A stretch of DNA of 64,000 nt. It comes from Petrosia ficiformis. Taxonomy: Eukaryota > Porifera > Demospongiae > Haplosclerida > Petrosiidae. The position numbers and the translations under genes are program-made. Positions 31,846 to 44,500 of the stretch are shown here, in pieces. Each line of letters starts with the position of its first letter. The first letter of the stretch is position 1. The DNA lies in contig OX345642.1 in assembly GCA_947044365.1 (NCBI GenBank), positions 2,913,598-2,977,597 of the forward strand. Reading direction: 5' to 3'. The notes below the pieces were generated by a model. It had not been told where the DNA came from. It worked only from the letters and a program-made list of their open reading frames with translations, and searched no databases.

Positions 31846-32180
31846 GCTATATATATACACCCTGCAGAAAGAGTAAAGTAACACTCTATCAGCAAAAAGA
31901 ACCAAATATGTTCTTGATGCTGGCAAATATCTCTTCAGTTGAATATAGAGTGTTGATGTGAACACATAAGAAATTTAAATTGTTCTAGACAACTTTACTC
32001 AGAACATCTACTACTGGTACTTGTAGTAAACAGCTCCTCTATTTCTCCGAACTGAATCTTCTTTCTTACAGTTTTGAGTAAATTATAAACTGGAGTACTA
32101 GCCATTGGTACTGCAGTATTAGACTGTACTGTTACATTTTCGGTGGGTGTGGCCATGTAGAAGAAGTACCGGTAATTGCG

Positions 32181-33002
32181 GGTAACTCCGGACACGCCCA
32201 AATGTCGGACTGTTATACCTATTTCGTACTCGTTCGCAACAAAGAGCAGCATCACAACTACAATAGTTCTACAACCACTAGCTACTCACATATACTTGAA
32301 AATGAGCATGATACAATGAGTATGAAATACTTTATTTACTCAGAAATACCTAACGAGTAGTAGCACTACTACTTATTAGTGTGAATCGCGTATTTGTGAG
32401 TAATAAAGTATTGCATAGGGGCCTACTCATTGTATCATGGCTGATTCTAAAACGCGGAACGGAATGCAAAACGGAACTGAAACGGAATGATATTTTTGGG
32501 CGTGGCACGTTGCCTGTTTCTGTAGAAGTGTGTCAATAGTATAGTTATGACGAAAATTGTGTAACTTTGTCGTCGAATGGCATGCTAATTCATCGAGTGG
32601 AAACAACATGGATGATATCCCTAACGATCCCAGCCATTCCCAGAGCCTAAACTGGGGGGCTCCGCCCCCCAGACCCCCCCCAGTTTGCCAGGTACAGCAC
32701 TGGGGAGCCACCTTTATCCTAATTTTGGCACTATTCACCCCTCATAGGCTTGTCTTCGTCCTTTTAGACAGCGGCGTCGATGTCATGCCAATACAACGTG
32801 CCACGCCCAAAAATATCATTCCATTTCCGTTCCATTTTGCATTCCGTTCCGCGTTTTAGAATCAGCCTTGTATCATGCTCATTTCAAGTATATGTGTGTA
32901 GCTAGTGACAGTAGAACTATTGTAGTTGTAATGCTGCTCTTTTTTGAGAACGAGTACGAAATAGGTATAACTGTCCGAAGTTTAGGCGTGTCTGGAGTTA
33001 CC
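32181..33002. mobile_element. Long foldback element, interrupted by a nested MITE
   Basis: The left arm from 32181 (GGTAACTCCGGACACGCCC...) through 32345 pairs with the right arm ending at 33002 after removal of the 32439-32867 insertion. Shared blocks include ACTCACATATACTTGAAAATGAG, trimmed here to CATATACTTGAAAATGAGCA, and CTACAATAGTTCT against their complements. The loop is ~35 bases near 32348-32385. No coding capacity. Confidence 0.75.
32439..32867. mobile_element. Mutator-like MITE, 74-bp TIRs, exact 9-bp target duplication
   Basis: 429 bases. TIRs begin GGCTGATTCTAAAACGCGGA and differ at about four positions over 74 bases. TTGTATCAT flanks it exactly (32430-32438 and 32868-32876). 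Long TIRs with a 9-base duplication fit the Mutator superfamily. The centre holds a C-run (about 32660-32685) and no coding sequence. It split the right arm of the 32181-33002 foldback, so it is younger. Confidence 0.85.
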
Positions 33003-33187
33003 AACTAGCTTACGCGATATGAGCTCGGTAAATTAAAAGGCGTGGCGCGTAGAAGAACACGCCCTAGATAGTGGAGCGAATTGCATGACTGACACGCATA
33101 AGGAGTAAAAATGTTTTATTGACCAATGCTTACCACAAATTTGTGGATATTACTCATTACCGACATATTTATGGCTTCATGAGTGGA

Positions 33188-33193
33188 TATAAA
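33188..33193 (+). promoter_or_regulatory. Candidate TATA box of copy B
   Basis: TATAAA, 38 bases before the start codon at 33231, at the position equivalent to the copy A site. Confidence 0.4.
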
Positions 33194-33230
33194 TTTGTGT
33201 TACAATCAAACTGTAGACGTTTGTTTAGCA

Positions 33231-33315
33231 ATGATTTGGATAAACAGTTGTGTGGTCCTGATACTTCTATATCATTTGCAGTTGACTCTTGCACAAGTAG
33301 ATCCAGAATTAGCTG
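33231..33315 (+). CDS. Copy B exon 1: signal peptide
   Basis: 28 codons, [18 protein letters not shown] then T-L-A-Q: short N-region, hydrophobic core and small residues near the likely cleavage site. Donor GTTAGT, phase 1, as in copy A. The mature start is diverged from copy A. Confidence 0.8.
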
Positions 33316-35523
33316 GTTAGTATTACTACTGCCATCAATAGAATTATCTTCATTAAAATTTATGTTGTTTAGATTTATAATTATATCCTATTTCATAGGC
33401 TCTTGTATTCAAACTGGACTGACTGAGTGTTGTCTATTTGAATGTCAGGCGCTGGATGGACCGTGTAACTGTGATGAAATTTGTCTAGAGGCCTTTGATT
33501 GCTGCAGAGATATTTACCAACTGGATGTCTGCGGTGTAATTTGTGAGTTTATTTATTATAGCACACACCATTGAAAATGTGTTACTTGAATAGACTAAAT
33601 AAATGCATTATAAACTATTCACTTGGTGGAAAACTGAGAAATGGCTAGAACAAGGTAGACTGCTGCTCGAGATTACCTAGCCTCGTCCCCAGGCCCTTAA
33701 TTAACAGGTGTGCCGATGTAGGTGTGGCTAGACGGAAGAGAAAGAAGGGCCTGATGAATGGGCTTGAACTCATTTGGATCTGCACTGAAATGTTGGCGCA
33801 GCTAATGAACCACCACAAATTGCATAGTTGAGAGTAACACTTTCAGTACATAATGAATGCTACAGAAGCTATCGATGCTGCTGCTATGAAACTAGGATTC
33901 AGAAGCTTAAAACCAGAGCAAAGGGAAGCAATACGTAATTTTATGGATGGAAAAGATGTAATGGTTGTTTTGCCAGCTGGTTTTGGTAAATGACTTTGCT
34001 ATGTTCTTTTGACTATGAGCAGACTACAAGTAACAGACAGTAGATGTTGGTGCTTCGAGTTCTCTCTTATCAGAACACAGCGATTTTTTCTGTCAGTGAT
34101 ACAATTCCCACATACATAACACAGTGGATTATTGGACATTTTTTATACAAACTGTTTATAACGTATCCATGGTGACCGTGATTCAGCACCCACTTTGCTG
34201 CCATACATTTGCAATGCCCATTGCATACCAGAGTTTCAGATAACTACAGGCCCATTTGCCAGACCCTTCCCTCCTTTCCTTCTCTCTTTCCATCTCCTGC
34301 TGTTCGTCGAATGATCAAGAAGGACGAGCAGTGCTGCATACAGAAAATGAAGCTGGGGGGGGGGCAATATGAGACTTTTGAGAATGTAGGGGGGGGCAAC
34401 GATGTTACCATGTGCCGTAAGCACATATTGGCAAACTAAGAGACTTTGTGTGACATTTTGGGAAACACTTGTGTATTTTTCTGTAACAGTTGAAATTTCT
34501 GGCCATGTATTTCCTGATTAACTACTCTAGAGTCATTCTGTATGACGAAAACTACAGCAATGTCAGCACATAGTTCAGCATTTCACCATTTAACACTTAG
34601 ACTATACAGATATAACATGAAAGAGATCAAAATCAGTAATCATTAATGATTTTGCTTCAAAAAATCTCACATGTAATACAATGTAACATGTAGTATTTAC
34701 TTTTACGTCACACTCATGAAAGTCTAGGGGGGGATGAAATAAAATGCAGCCCTGGTCAGGGAACCAGACTAGAGATCACCACTCTCAAATGCATAAAACC
34801 AATCTTAATTAAACTGTTAACTGTTTATATAGTCTACGTTAAATATTTGTATTCAAATGAGTAGCCACTCATTTACATTCCCATTAACTCATTTCTATTA
34901 TACTAGTTAATGGAACTGAATGTACTTCAGGTTCTGTAAGACTTGTTGGAGGATTAAGACCATATGAAGGACTAGTGGAAGTATGTATATTTCAGTCATG
35001 GCATCCAGTGTGTAACACCTCATTCTCATATCCTCAAGCTCTTGTGACTTGTAATCAGCTTGGATATTCTGCTACATTAGGTAATAGATATTATTACGTT
35101 TGTACATTTTATATTTGTATATTAATCTTCGTCCTAGACTCTCATACAAACACAATTCAGCTTCTAGATAATACCACTGTTCTAAATAGAACAGCTTATG
35201 GACCAGATTGCAGTGGTGATGAATCTCGTTTGACTGAATGCATAGTTGATTTCAGGTATTGTGTATCTGGTGATGAACAAGCAACAGTGCAATGTATTCC
35301 AATAGGTAGGTAGTACATGTTGTGACGTGACTGTATTGTTTGTCTGTACAATTCATTTCTTAATGAATTGAGGTAGTTGATTTATATTATTGAGTGCCAT
35401 TTTTTTAATCTCATTAACTATATTCCTCCATTAACTATGAGAATTAAACCTTCTGTTCATATAATACAGCATGTGTCATTTTTACCTCGTGCAGTATACT
35501 GTGCAAGGGGTTAAGTGATTGGT

Positions 35524-35569
<46 letters not shown>

Positions 35570-38500
35570 CATCTGTCATCAATAAATAAATTGGGAAACA
35601 AGTTTGCAATATTTTATACATCTTCTAAACACATCAGTCAGCTAGAAAATAGTCATACAATAATGTATGCATACCTTCACTGCAAAAACAAAGTTGTTAA
35701 AATAACTATTTCATTGATTAATACAGTTGCAAGGATTTAACAATTAGTCAGTTATTCAAATTGTTATTGATTCCGCATTCTTAATATCATAGCAGTATAA
35801 TTTTAGGGTCCTGTCTACTCATATTTCAGACAAACTTAATTTACCATTTAACTCTTTAAGCACTGATGTCACATATATGTGACATTCCACCCCTACGTGG
35901 TTCGCCGTCTGTTCCTAGGTAAACCAAGCTGTCTAAATGCTTGTAATTGGCGTCAGGCACAAGCTGATGAACGTGGCTAAAAAAGTTGATGGTTTTTTGG
36001 CCGCCCTTTGGCCTAAATAACGAGTATGGGGGTGTCCCCCCGTTAATGTGGGGGTTGGAAGGGGGCACAGCCCCCTCGCTGCTGACGAATTTTGCATTTT
36101 TTGGCCCCGCCCATGCCCTCTGGTGGGTACCTGAGGCATTTTCCTTGTTGTGAAACCTGAAATCGTGGGTGTAGCTGGTGCCAACATGCAGTGGGGTCAT
36201 TTTGTTAGCCCCAGTTCCAGTCAAAAGAGGGAGATCACTGCATTTGATTTGATCCTACGATGCGCTTGGGGACTTTTGAGTCCCGGTAAGCAAGTTGGTG
36301 GAAGTAGTACTCCATGTCGGAAAAGGAGCCGAGTTTGGGGTAGAGAAAGTGAACGGTGGCCAAATTATATGCAATAGAGTCGCCAGTGTTGGAATTGGGA
36401 AGAATTTTGAAAAACAGGCTCAGTGCTCTAAGGGTTAATTAAAGTGATTGTATCTGACAGTTGTGGGTGACAATAGGGTATGGAAACCTGCAAAACATAA
36501 AAATGAACACTAGAATTTCTAGTGTACATTTTTATACTTGATGCACATAATGTTATGGTAATATAATGTATAATTATGTAGCCACAACAACCTGTATGAC
36601 AAACTACATTGCTATGTTGTGTTGCAGAAGCTAATGCAGTTCACAGTATCAACAATTCCTGAGTTTTTTTATTATCAGTTTAAAAAAATCACGCCTTTCA
36701 TAATAATTATTAATTTTATAATCAATGACTTCTAATATTATGTTTACAATGTTAACAGAGCCAGAGCCATTAGTGTGTGATCCACCTTGTGTCAATGGTG
36801 TCTGTGAAGAAAACAATCATTGTGATTGTATGACTGGATGGACTGGAACTATCTGTGATAATGGTATAGTACTACTGAATTATATTATTTATATCTATAA
36901 TAATCTCTTCAGCCACTTGTATTCCAGACTGTGTTAATGGAGAATGTATTGAACCAAATGTTTGTGATTGTGATCCTGGATGGACTGGAGACAGATGTAG
37001 AGAAGGTTAATAGTTATGATAGTAATTATTGCAATTACATTATACTATTAATTAATTAACACAGATATTGACGAGTGCTTTGATAATATAGCAATGTGTA
37101 GTGATGGATGTAACAATACACTGGGTTCATTTTATTGTTACTGTGATGAAGGATACATATTAGATTCAGATGACACAACTTGTGAAGGTAAGTATTGTAA
37201 CATGATGTGTTGTTTCTTAGGTCAAGCCAATGTTTGCTAGTATTTTTTAATCTATGCTGCCAGATGGGGTGTTACTGTTATGTGAGAAACTCAATGATAA
37301 GGTATACTATTGTCCCACTTATAAAAACTTTGATAGCTTCTGTAAAAAGAGGGTTATCTTGTGTGGTCTCGCTGCATAAACTGAGCTATTGGTTAGGAAA
37401 TCTCTATCGTGTTTATCTGTTCTCAACAACAACCCTAATTGAAGTTATATCTTTTTGACATAGCAGATGTATTTGTTTATATATTATAAATCATTTAATT
37501 TATTGTAAACACAATGGTGTTTACATAAGTACACTAAACCCACTTGCAGAAAATTCCCAATAATGCTTCTTCAATGGGTTCATCCACTCTAAATTTAATG
37601 GTTGTTTACTATAAATGCATTAAAGATAGTAATGACAATAGGACAAGGTCTATAGTAATCAGAATATAAATATGAACAGTTTTAAGTCATCCTAGCATTA
37701 TGGCTAAGGATAGACAATTCACAAACAGTATTTATGGCTTGGCACTTGTGTTATCTTTACATTCATATTTATGGAATACTATAAAGCACCAGTATTAAAA
37801 CTAAAATGCTGTAGACCTGTATGATCATTTCATAAAATTAACAATATTAGCCAACAGTTGAGTTGGTCAGATTTTGGCATGACTGTTTGTTGGTAATATT
37901 ATTGTGCCTACTCTTTTTATGGCCCGTAGGGCCATCCCTATGATTGCTTTCCCACAGGTTCGATGTATGTTTATATAATATATATATAATATATATATAA
38001 TATATATATTCTTGTGTCACTTACACAAGTATGTGTGTATACGTAGTTAAGGAAGTTACGTCGTAATAGAATGCGCGCTCGACCTCTACAGAGCAGCAGA
38101 AAGAAAGCTGCTTGCAGCTTTACTAGCTTATGTAGAAACTGGAACTAATAGCTAGCTATTCTACCTGAAATATATTTCTAAAGTTTTACAAGGTCCTTTA
38201 AAAGGCAAGGAGAGTAGATAATCTAATAATAACTATAGTAGGCTGTTGTGTTTCAGGCATGATAAGTCAGCCATGATTACTGAATGCTGGACACCACAAA
38301 GCAATCATAGGGATACTTTTTTTCACACTTGTTAGTCATAAATATGTCTACTCTGGATGTGGATAGCCACTAACATTTGTAGCTTCTACACTGCTCATGG
38401 AGGAAGCCCATCTCCCTCCCCCTCCCCCCATCAGTGTTTGTTTATGCAGCCACATCTAACAAAGCCAAACTTATGTCCTGAATAGGTAGCTCTGCCCAGT

Positions 38501-40166
38501 CAATAATGTAAAAAAAAAATGCATGCAATTTACAAAAAAGGAAATTCCTAATGCCAGATAGGAGTTGGTACTAAATTTTAGAAACTCAATGGTAAGGCAT
38601 ACTATCCTCTGACTTATGGATAGCTTCTGTGAAGAAGAGGGTTATCTTTGGAGCTATCGGTTGGTAAATCTCTATCATGTTCATCTGTTCTCAATAACAA
38701 GCCTGATTGAAGTTATATCTGTTTGTGTGTGTGTGTGTGCGGGTGGGTGGGTGTTAACAAAATATCTGGACAACTGGATCTTCGATCAAGCTACCAACAG
38801 ACTTGAAATTATGTGATGATCAAAATAAAGACGCGTTTTTCTAAAACCTTTGGTTATGAAGTTATGTCCATTTTTCAACTTCTGATAGCAAGAGAGTACA
38901 TGAAAACACAACTCATCCTGTTTGAAGGCTATCACTGTTGAATCACAGCTTGAAATCAAGTATATATAATGGACATTGTGGCTGCTACAACGTTGAGCTG
39001 GCTGTAAGCTTTCAACCATGACGGTCATTTTGTAGCCTCACTTATTTCATATGAATGCTGTTATGTACTGAGTAGCCCCACAGGTGTGGTTAAGTAAATA
39101 CCATTAAAAACCAAGGAAGTGAACCCACCAATGACAGTAGTAGGGGTGGGAAATAAAAGGAGTGTTTCCACTAAGGATGGTTGCGAGGAGGATTACTACA
39201 TCGACTTTGTTCAGATCTTAACCCTAATGACAAGTGGACCCCATGGTTCGGCGAATCTGTGCACCTAGTCCCTATGGTTCAATGGGGCTTCTCGGTGCAT
39301 AGTGGCATTCATTTGATTTTCATTTCACGCACATGAGTAAAGCCACAAAACCATTGAAGAGTTCTGCACTGGGAGTGCATTCATATTATATAAATCATTT
39401 AATTTATTGTAAACACAATGGTGTTTACATAAGTACACTAAATCCACTTGCAGAAAATTCCTAATACTTCTTCAATGGGTTCATCCACTCTAAATTTAAT
39501 GATTGTTTACTATAAATGCATTAAAGATAGTAATGATAAGGTTTATAGTAATCAGCTTATAAATATGAACAGTTTTAAGTCATCCTAGCACTATGGCTAA
39601 GGATAAACAATTCTCAAACAGTGTTTATGCCCTGCCTTCACATACTTATTTTTTAATTTTTGTTTCTAAAACAATAATTTATGCTATCCAAAATGACAAT
39701 GGGTATGCCAGATATCTCAGAGCTAATGAAACGGCTTGCCCGGCAAACAATACACATGAAGTGATCAAAGTTACAACAAATAAGATTAATCTAATTATAA
39801 GTGATACAAGTATTTTTAAGAGAGCATTTAAATGAAGTAAACGTGGATGACAAAACAACAAAAGGAAGGGAATTCCACAAAGGGATAGCACTAATAAATA
39901 TCTAAAATTAATGTTAAATTTATGGAATACTATAATGCAGTTTGTTTTAAAAGCACCAGTATTAATGCTAAAGTGCTGTAGACCTGTATGACCACTTAAT
40001 AAAAATAATTATTTTCTATACAACATTAAGTGAGCCTACAATTAGGTTGATCAGGTTTTGGCATAACCGTTTGTTGGTATATAATATTATTCTGCTGGTT
40101 TAGTCATAAAGATGTTATTTTTGGATATTTATAACCACTTATGGCCTGACTAGTGATTGAGCTCTG

Positions 40167-40229
<63 letters not shown>

Positions 40230-41549
40230 CAGGGTTTCTGATGCAAATGTTTCCACAATGCAATAATCAATGACCATCCTTCGATCTCCAGAAAATTATT
40301 CTTGTTTCTTATCATGATTATACATAACAAGCTATATATTGTTGCTGAAAGGCATTTCATGCAGCACCATTCATATTATTCCCATTTTCCAGATATCAAT
40401 GAATGTGACACAGACAATGGAGGGTGTTCTCATTTTTGTGACAACATTAATGGAAGCTACTTCTGTTCATGTCCAGTGGGTTATGAATTAAATGGAACTT
40501 TTATATGTCAAGGTATCTTTCAATAACACTGTAAATAATTGACTTGTGCATTATTAAGATTCTTTACTAATCAGCCAAATGTAGTTGTAGTTACCAGGTC
40601 TTTGTGAATAGTACACCACCCTCTTCTGAACACTAACTCCAATAAATAAATTGGACAATTACCCTATAGACCACACATAATACAATGAATACTACACAAC
40701 TATGGTGTGATGATCAGTAGATAGTGATGTATATACTCTTTATCATATACCACAGTGGCTGTGCAGCACAACATTCAGTTTTACGAGGCTGTCAAGGCAT
40801 TTTGAAATTGAATTGAGAACTAATGTGTAGAAAGGCAGGGCTAGAGTTCTCTGGTCTTAGCTTGATATTTCGACTCTGAAATATGCTCAAAACTGTCCAC
40901 AAGAAATTAAAATAATATTGAAATTACTTGTCTATAATTATGCAGAAGAGCTTTGTAATTAATTTTATTGTGTGGTTTGAGAAAATACTGAGCTATGTTC
41001 TGCATAGTGCATATGACTAGCCATTGTTATCATACCCCAATCTTGGGTGCACATGTCCTTAGATCTTAGGGCACACATCTTTAATCCTGGGAATGTAGGG
41101 TCTAATTTGAATTGATAACAATCCTCTTCCCCAAAACTCTGTGGTGACTCTCTTAAGTTCCCTCACTTGTCCACTATCATTGCAGGTTCAACTTTAATTT
41201 CCCATCTAACCATGCCAATGATAACATACTGTACCTAACAGGTTGTTGCATATTTTGTACGTGTCACTACTTCAATGTTGCTCAACTTGAGTAATGCCAC
41301 TAAAAGGAATGATAGTCTAACAGTGTGAGCTTATTTTGATCCAACCAGGCAACAGAAACTATGAAACAATAAAACTGTTAAACAAAAAAATGGCTAACAC
41401 AAACAGTTGACATTTTGTGTCTATTTGTATCTCAATCCGAATTCTACTGTTTAGTTTTGGCTCGATGTGACATTGATATCACACACCAGCACATACAACC
41501 AGACTGCTGTAATCTTCTTTCTACATGTAGCAAGCTTAAGGGTTAAATA

Positions 41550-41590
<41 letters not shown>

Positions 41591-44500
41591 GTATTATACA
41601 GGAATGATTTTCTGGATTTCATCCTGGCACACAATCTGACTGTTATTGTGTAGAGCAACCCAATACAATGGATTTGAATAATTTGTTTGTGGACCAAGGG
41701 TTAGTAGGTTTCATCCCCCTTGAAATTAACTTGCCACATTTGTAGACCTTTAATTTTACACAAGACTAGAGAAGTATTATATAATTACATGTAGACTGTA
41801 ACCTGTATATTATACACTAATCACTAGGTCTAAACTACATTTCTTTTTAAGTTTTTTTTATTCTATGCACTCAAGATCATCATCACTGATTTTTGTCTGT
41901 TGAATATGATTTCTCAGTTACCAACCTATTCCATAAAAGCTTCTCTCAGTAGCATGCCTGCTATGAGATCGGTGCAGTAGATTTATCATTAGTCAATTAT
42001 ACAACCATAAATTTGTTGTAGAAATGTGTCTGAATCAATTATTATACTTATTTAGATTCCATTTCTCAGCGCGTTTTACATATATATTGAATATTAGCTA
42101 CAATCATTATTTTAAAAATACCTATATATATTATGTACTATGATCAGCTCAGTATAAGAAATAATTGTAACATAAAATTGGGTCATCGTTTCATTTTACA
42201 TTCATCTTTTCAGATATTAATGAGTGTAACCGTGCTTTACTTTGTGAACAAGTATGTATCAATACTGATGGGAGTTATTATTGTGACTGTCTGGAAGGAT
42301 ATAGACTGGGGAATGACAGCAGTACATGTATAGGTTAGTAGTTAAAGAAATGATTGCAAAAATTAAATCATAACAGCTTGCATTGTGTACAGGTTAGAGT
42401 TTTTATTACAGGTTAACTTTACTGTAGTGTTCGTAGTTGCTGAATGCCCTTCATTACATACAATAAGCATTTGTTGTTTGTAGGGTCTAGTAGGGAGTTC
42501 ATTTTATTGTGTCTTGAAGGTTAGACACAATAAAATGAACTACTGGGTTGTATTTGAGGGATGGAGCTGTCCAGGACCTGCCTATATAACAAAATGATCA
42601 GACTGTTACATTACTGATAAAGTTACTTGGCGTGATCCTCTTGATTGTCACACTTTTAATATGGTGTAGCACTTCTCTCGTTAAATAAAAGGTTCTGTCT
42701 CTGGGCTGCCTTTGAAAGGAATTTTAATACCAGTTTTCTGGGACATTGATCATTCCAAACTCTATTAGATTGATTGGCTCTCTCCAAATTACTTAACTTT
42801 GTCTATTTGGGGCCATTATGGACTGAAAACATACACATCTCTTAAGAAATCAGCCTTACAGTAGTGGGTGGTGAGCAAATTTCTTCAGGGTCACATGTAC
42901 AGTAGTATGCAAGTCTTACCCCTTTTCATTACATTTTCATATTTAACTAAATTGAACATTAATTTTCATAATTATATTTATAATTGGTATACTAGTCAAT
43001 ATGTTATTACAGAAATAAATGAATGTCTGGAAGGTCTTCATAATTGTTCTAATGAAACAGAGCTCTGTATTAACACTTTTGGAAGCTTTGAATGTCAATG
43101 TATTAGAGGATACATGAAAGAGAATGGAGTGTGTAATGGTATGTACAAATGAATATTAGAACCAAATGAGTATGTTCTTATCTCTTCATTTTATTAGATA
43201 TCAATGAATGTGATGTACTCAATGGAGGATGTTCTCACTATTGTAATAATACTGATGGAGATTATTATTGTTCATGTCCAGTGGGTTATGAATTAGATAA
43301 TGAACTACTCTGTGAAGGTAAGTATAGCTGAATCGGACTAGTAAACTAAATCCATATAAATAATTATATAAAACATGTTTCTATTATAAGTATGTAATGG
43401 AATCCATTACTTAAACTGTGCACTTTATTGTAATTCACATCTCAGATATTGACGAGTGCTCAAATAACTCTCTGAATGATTGTGATCAAATCTGTATGAA
43501 CACTCTGGGAAGTTTCATGTGTCAATGTAGAGATGGCTATGAACTTGTAAATGACAGTTGCATTGGTGTGTCTTTCATTATTATTACTGTACAAGTCATA
43601 TTAGGAATGCAGGCTGTATATATTCTTAATTTTTATTATTGTTTAGTACAAGAATGTATTGAAGTACTGACCACTCCATCTAATGGAGTACTAGAGTGTA
43701 ATTCCAGTGTACAAGTGACACATACAAGATGTATTACAAGTTGTGATATTGGATATGAAGTAGTTGGTTCAGCAGTTCGTATGTGTCAACCTGATGGGAC
43801 TTGGTCTGGAGAAAGTGCTTACTGTCAACCATTGAGATGTCCTACTTTATTACCTCCTATCAATGGATATGTTCAGCTTCCCTGTACACCATTATATGAT
43901 TCTGAATGTTTTGTGAGGTGTTTTGATGGGTTTGAGTTAGTGAATGGTAACGGCTCAGTATATTGTGATCTTGATGAAAATGATGAAGAGATGGTACAAT
44001 GGAGTGAATCTGGTGTCTGTAATAGTACGTTTTCAGATCAACAGTATATTAAGATAATATGTATTACCCTTAGAGCACTGATGTCACATATTCATGACAC
44101 TCCTATGCACTTGGGAGTGTGTTTCTAGTGTGACAAAGCACTCCAAATATTAGTAATTGGTTTCAGTGATAAGCCTCAGCATAAAAATGAAAAAGGTGAG
44201 GGGGGGTGTAGCAATTTGGGGTTTCAGTGCCTCCACCCACACAATCTGGTGGGTAGCTGAGACATTTCCCTTGCTGGAAAACCTGATGTTGTTAGTGTAG
44301 CTGGTGCCAATGTGTTGTGGGGTTGTTTTGTTTGCCCCAGTTGCTATCAAAAAAGGGTGCTTTATGTAGCAGTAATTGCGTTATATCATACATTCTAGGC
44401 AGTATCATTGTAAGGGTTGCATGTGTAGAATGATGTACTTGGTAATTAATGCATGTGTTAGTAATTGATAGTGTATGTATGCGCATGCTCAGGAGAGACC

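Larger units (their letters stand above)
30116..33230. other. Intergenic region between copies A and B
   Basis: Contains the 3' flank of copy A, a partial R1 repeat (30735-30870), a RecQ-carrying element (31271-31845) and a foldback element holding a nested MITE (32181-33002). No complete host gene. Confidence 0.6.
33543..34906 (+). other. Copy B intron 2
   Basis: 1364 bases, of which 1094 are the RecQ-carrying element 3 (33678-34771). Without it the intron would be about 270 bases. Confidence 0.65.
37188..40392 (+). other. Copy B intron 7 (3.2 kb) with internal duplication
   Basis: Segments 37280-37905 and 38565-40090 are direct repeats of each other, with extra DNA inside the second. A MITE-like element (37930-38313) lies between. 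Also a GT run (about 38723-38740) and a TA run (40170-40228). No coding sequence. Confidence 0.65.

Noticed and set aside
32427..32859. Overlapping ~100-codon frames on both strands
   Set aside because: They span the TIRs of the Mutator-like MITE, whose inverted symmetry creates mirrored open frames.
34236..34440. Overlapping short frames on both strands
   Set aside because: Low-complexity G-runs inside the RecQ-bearing element; no domain signal.
35856..36224. 122-codon minus-strand frame
   Set aside because: Lies inside the piggyBac-like MITE and a related frame at 44150-44350 shares only repeat sequence; no known domain.
40139..40360. 73-codon minus-strand frame with repeated Ile-Tyr
   Set aside because: Product of the TA microsatellite.
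44420..44480. NRF1-like ATGCGCATGC as a host promoter
   Set aside because: It falls in the candidate LTR and is better explained as part of the retrotransposon's own control region.
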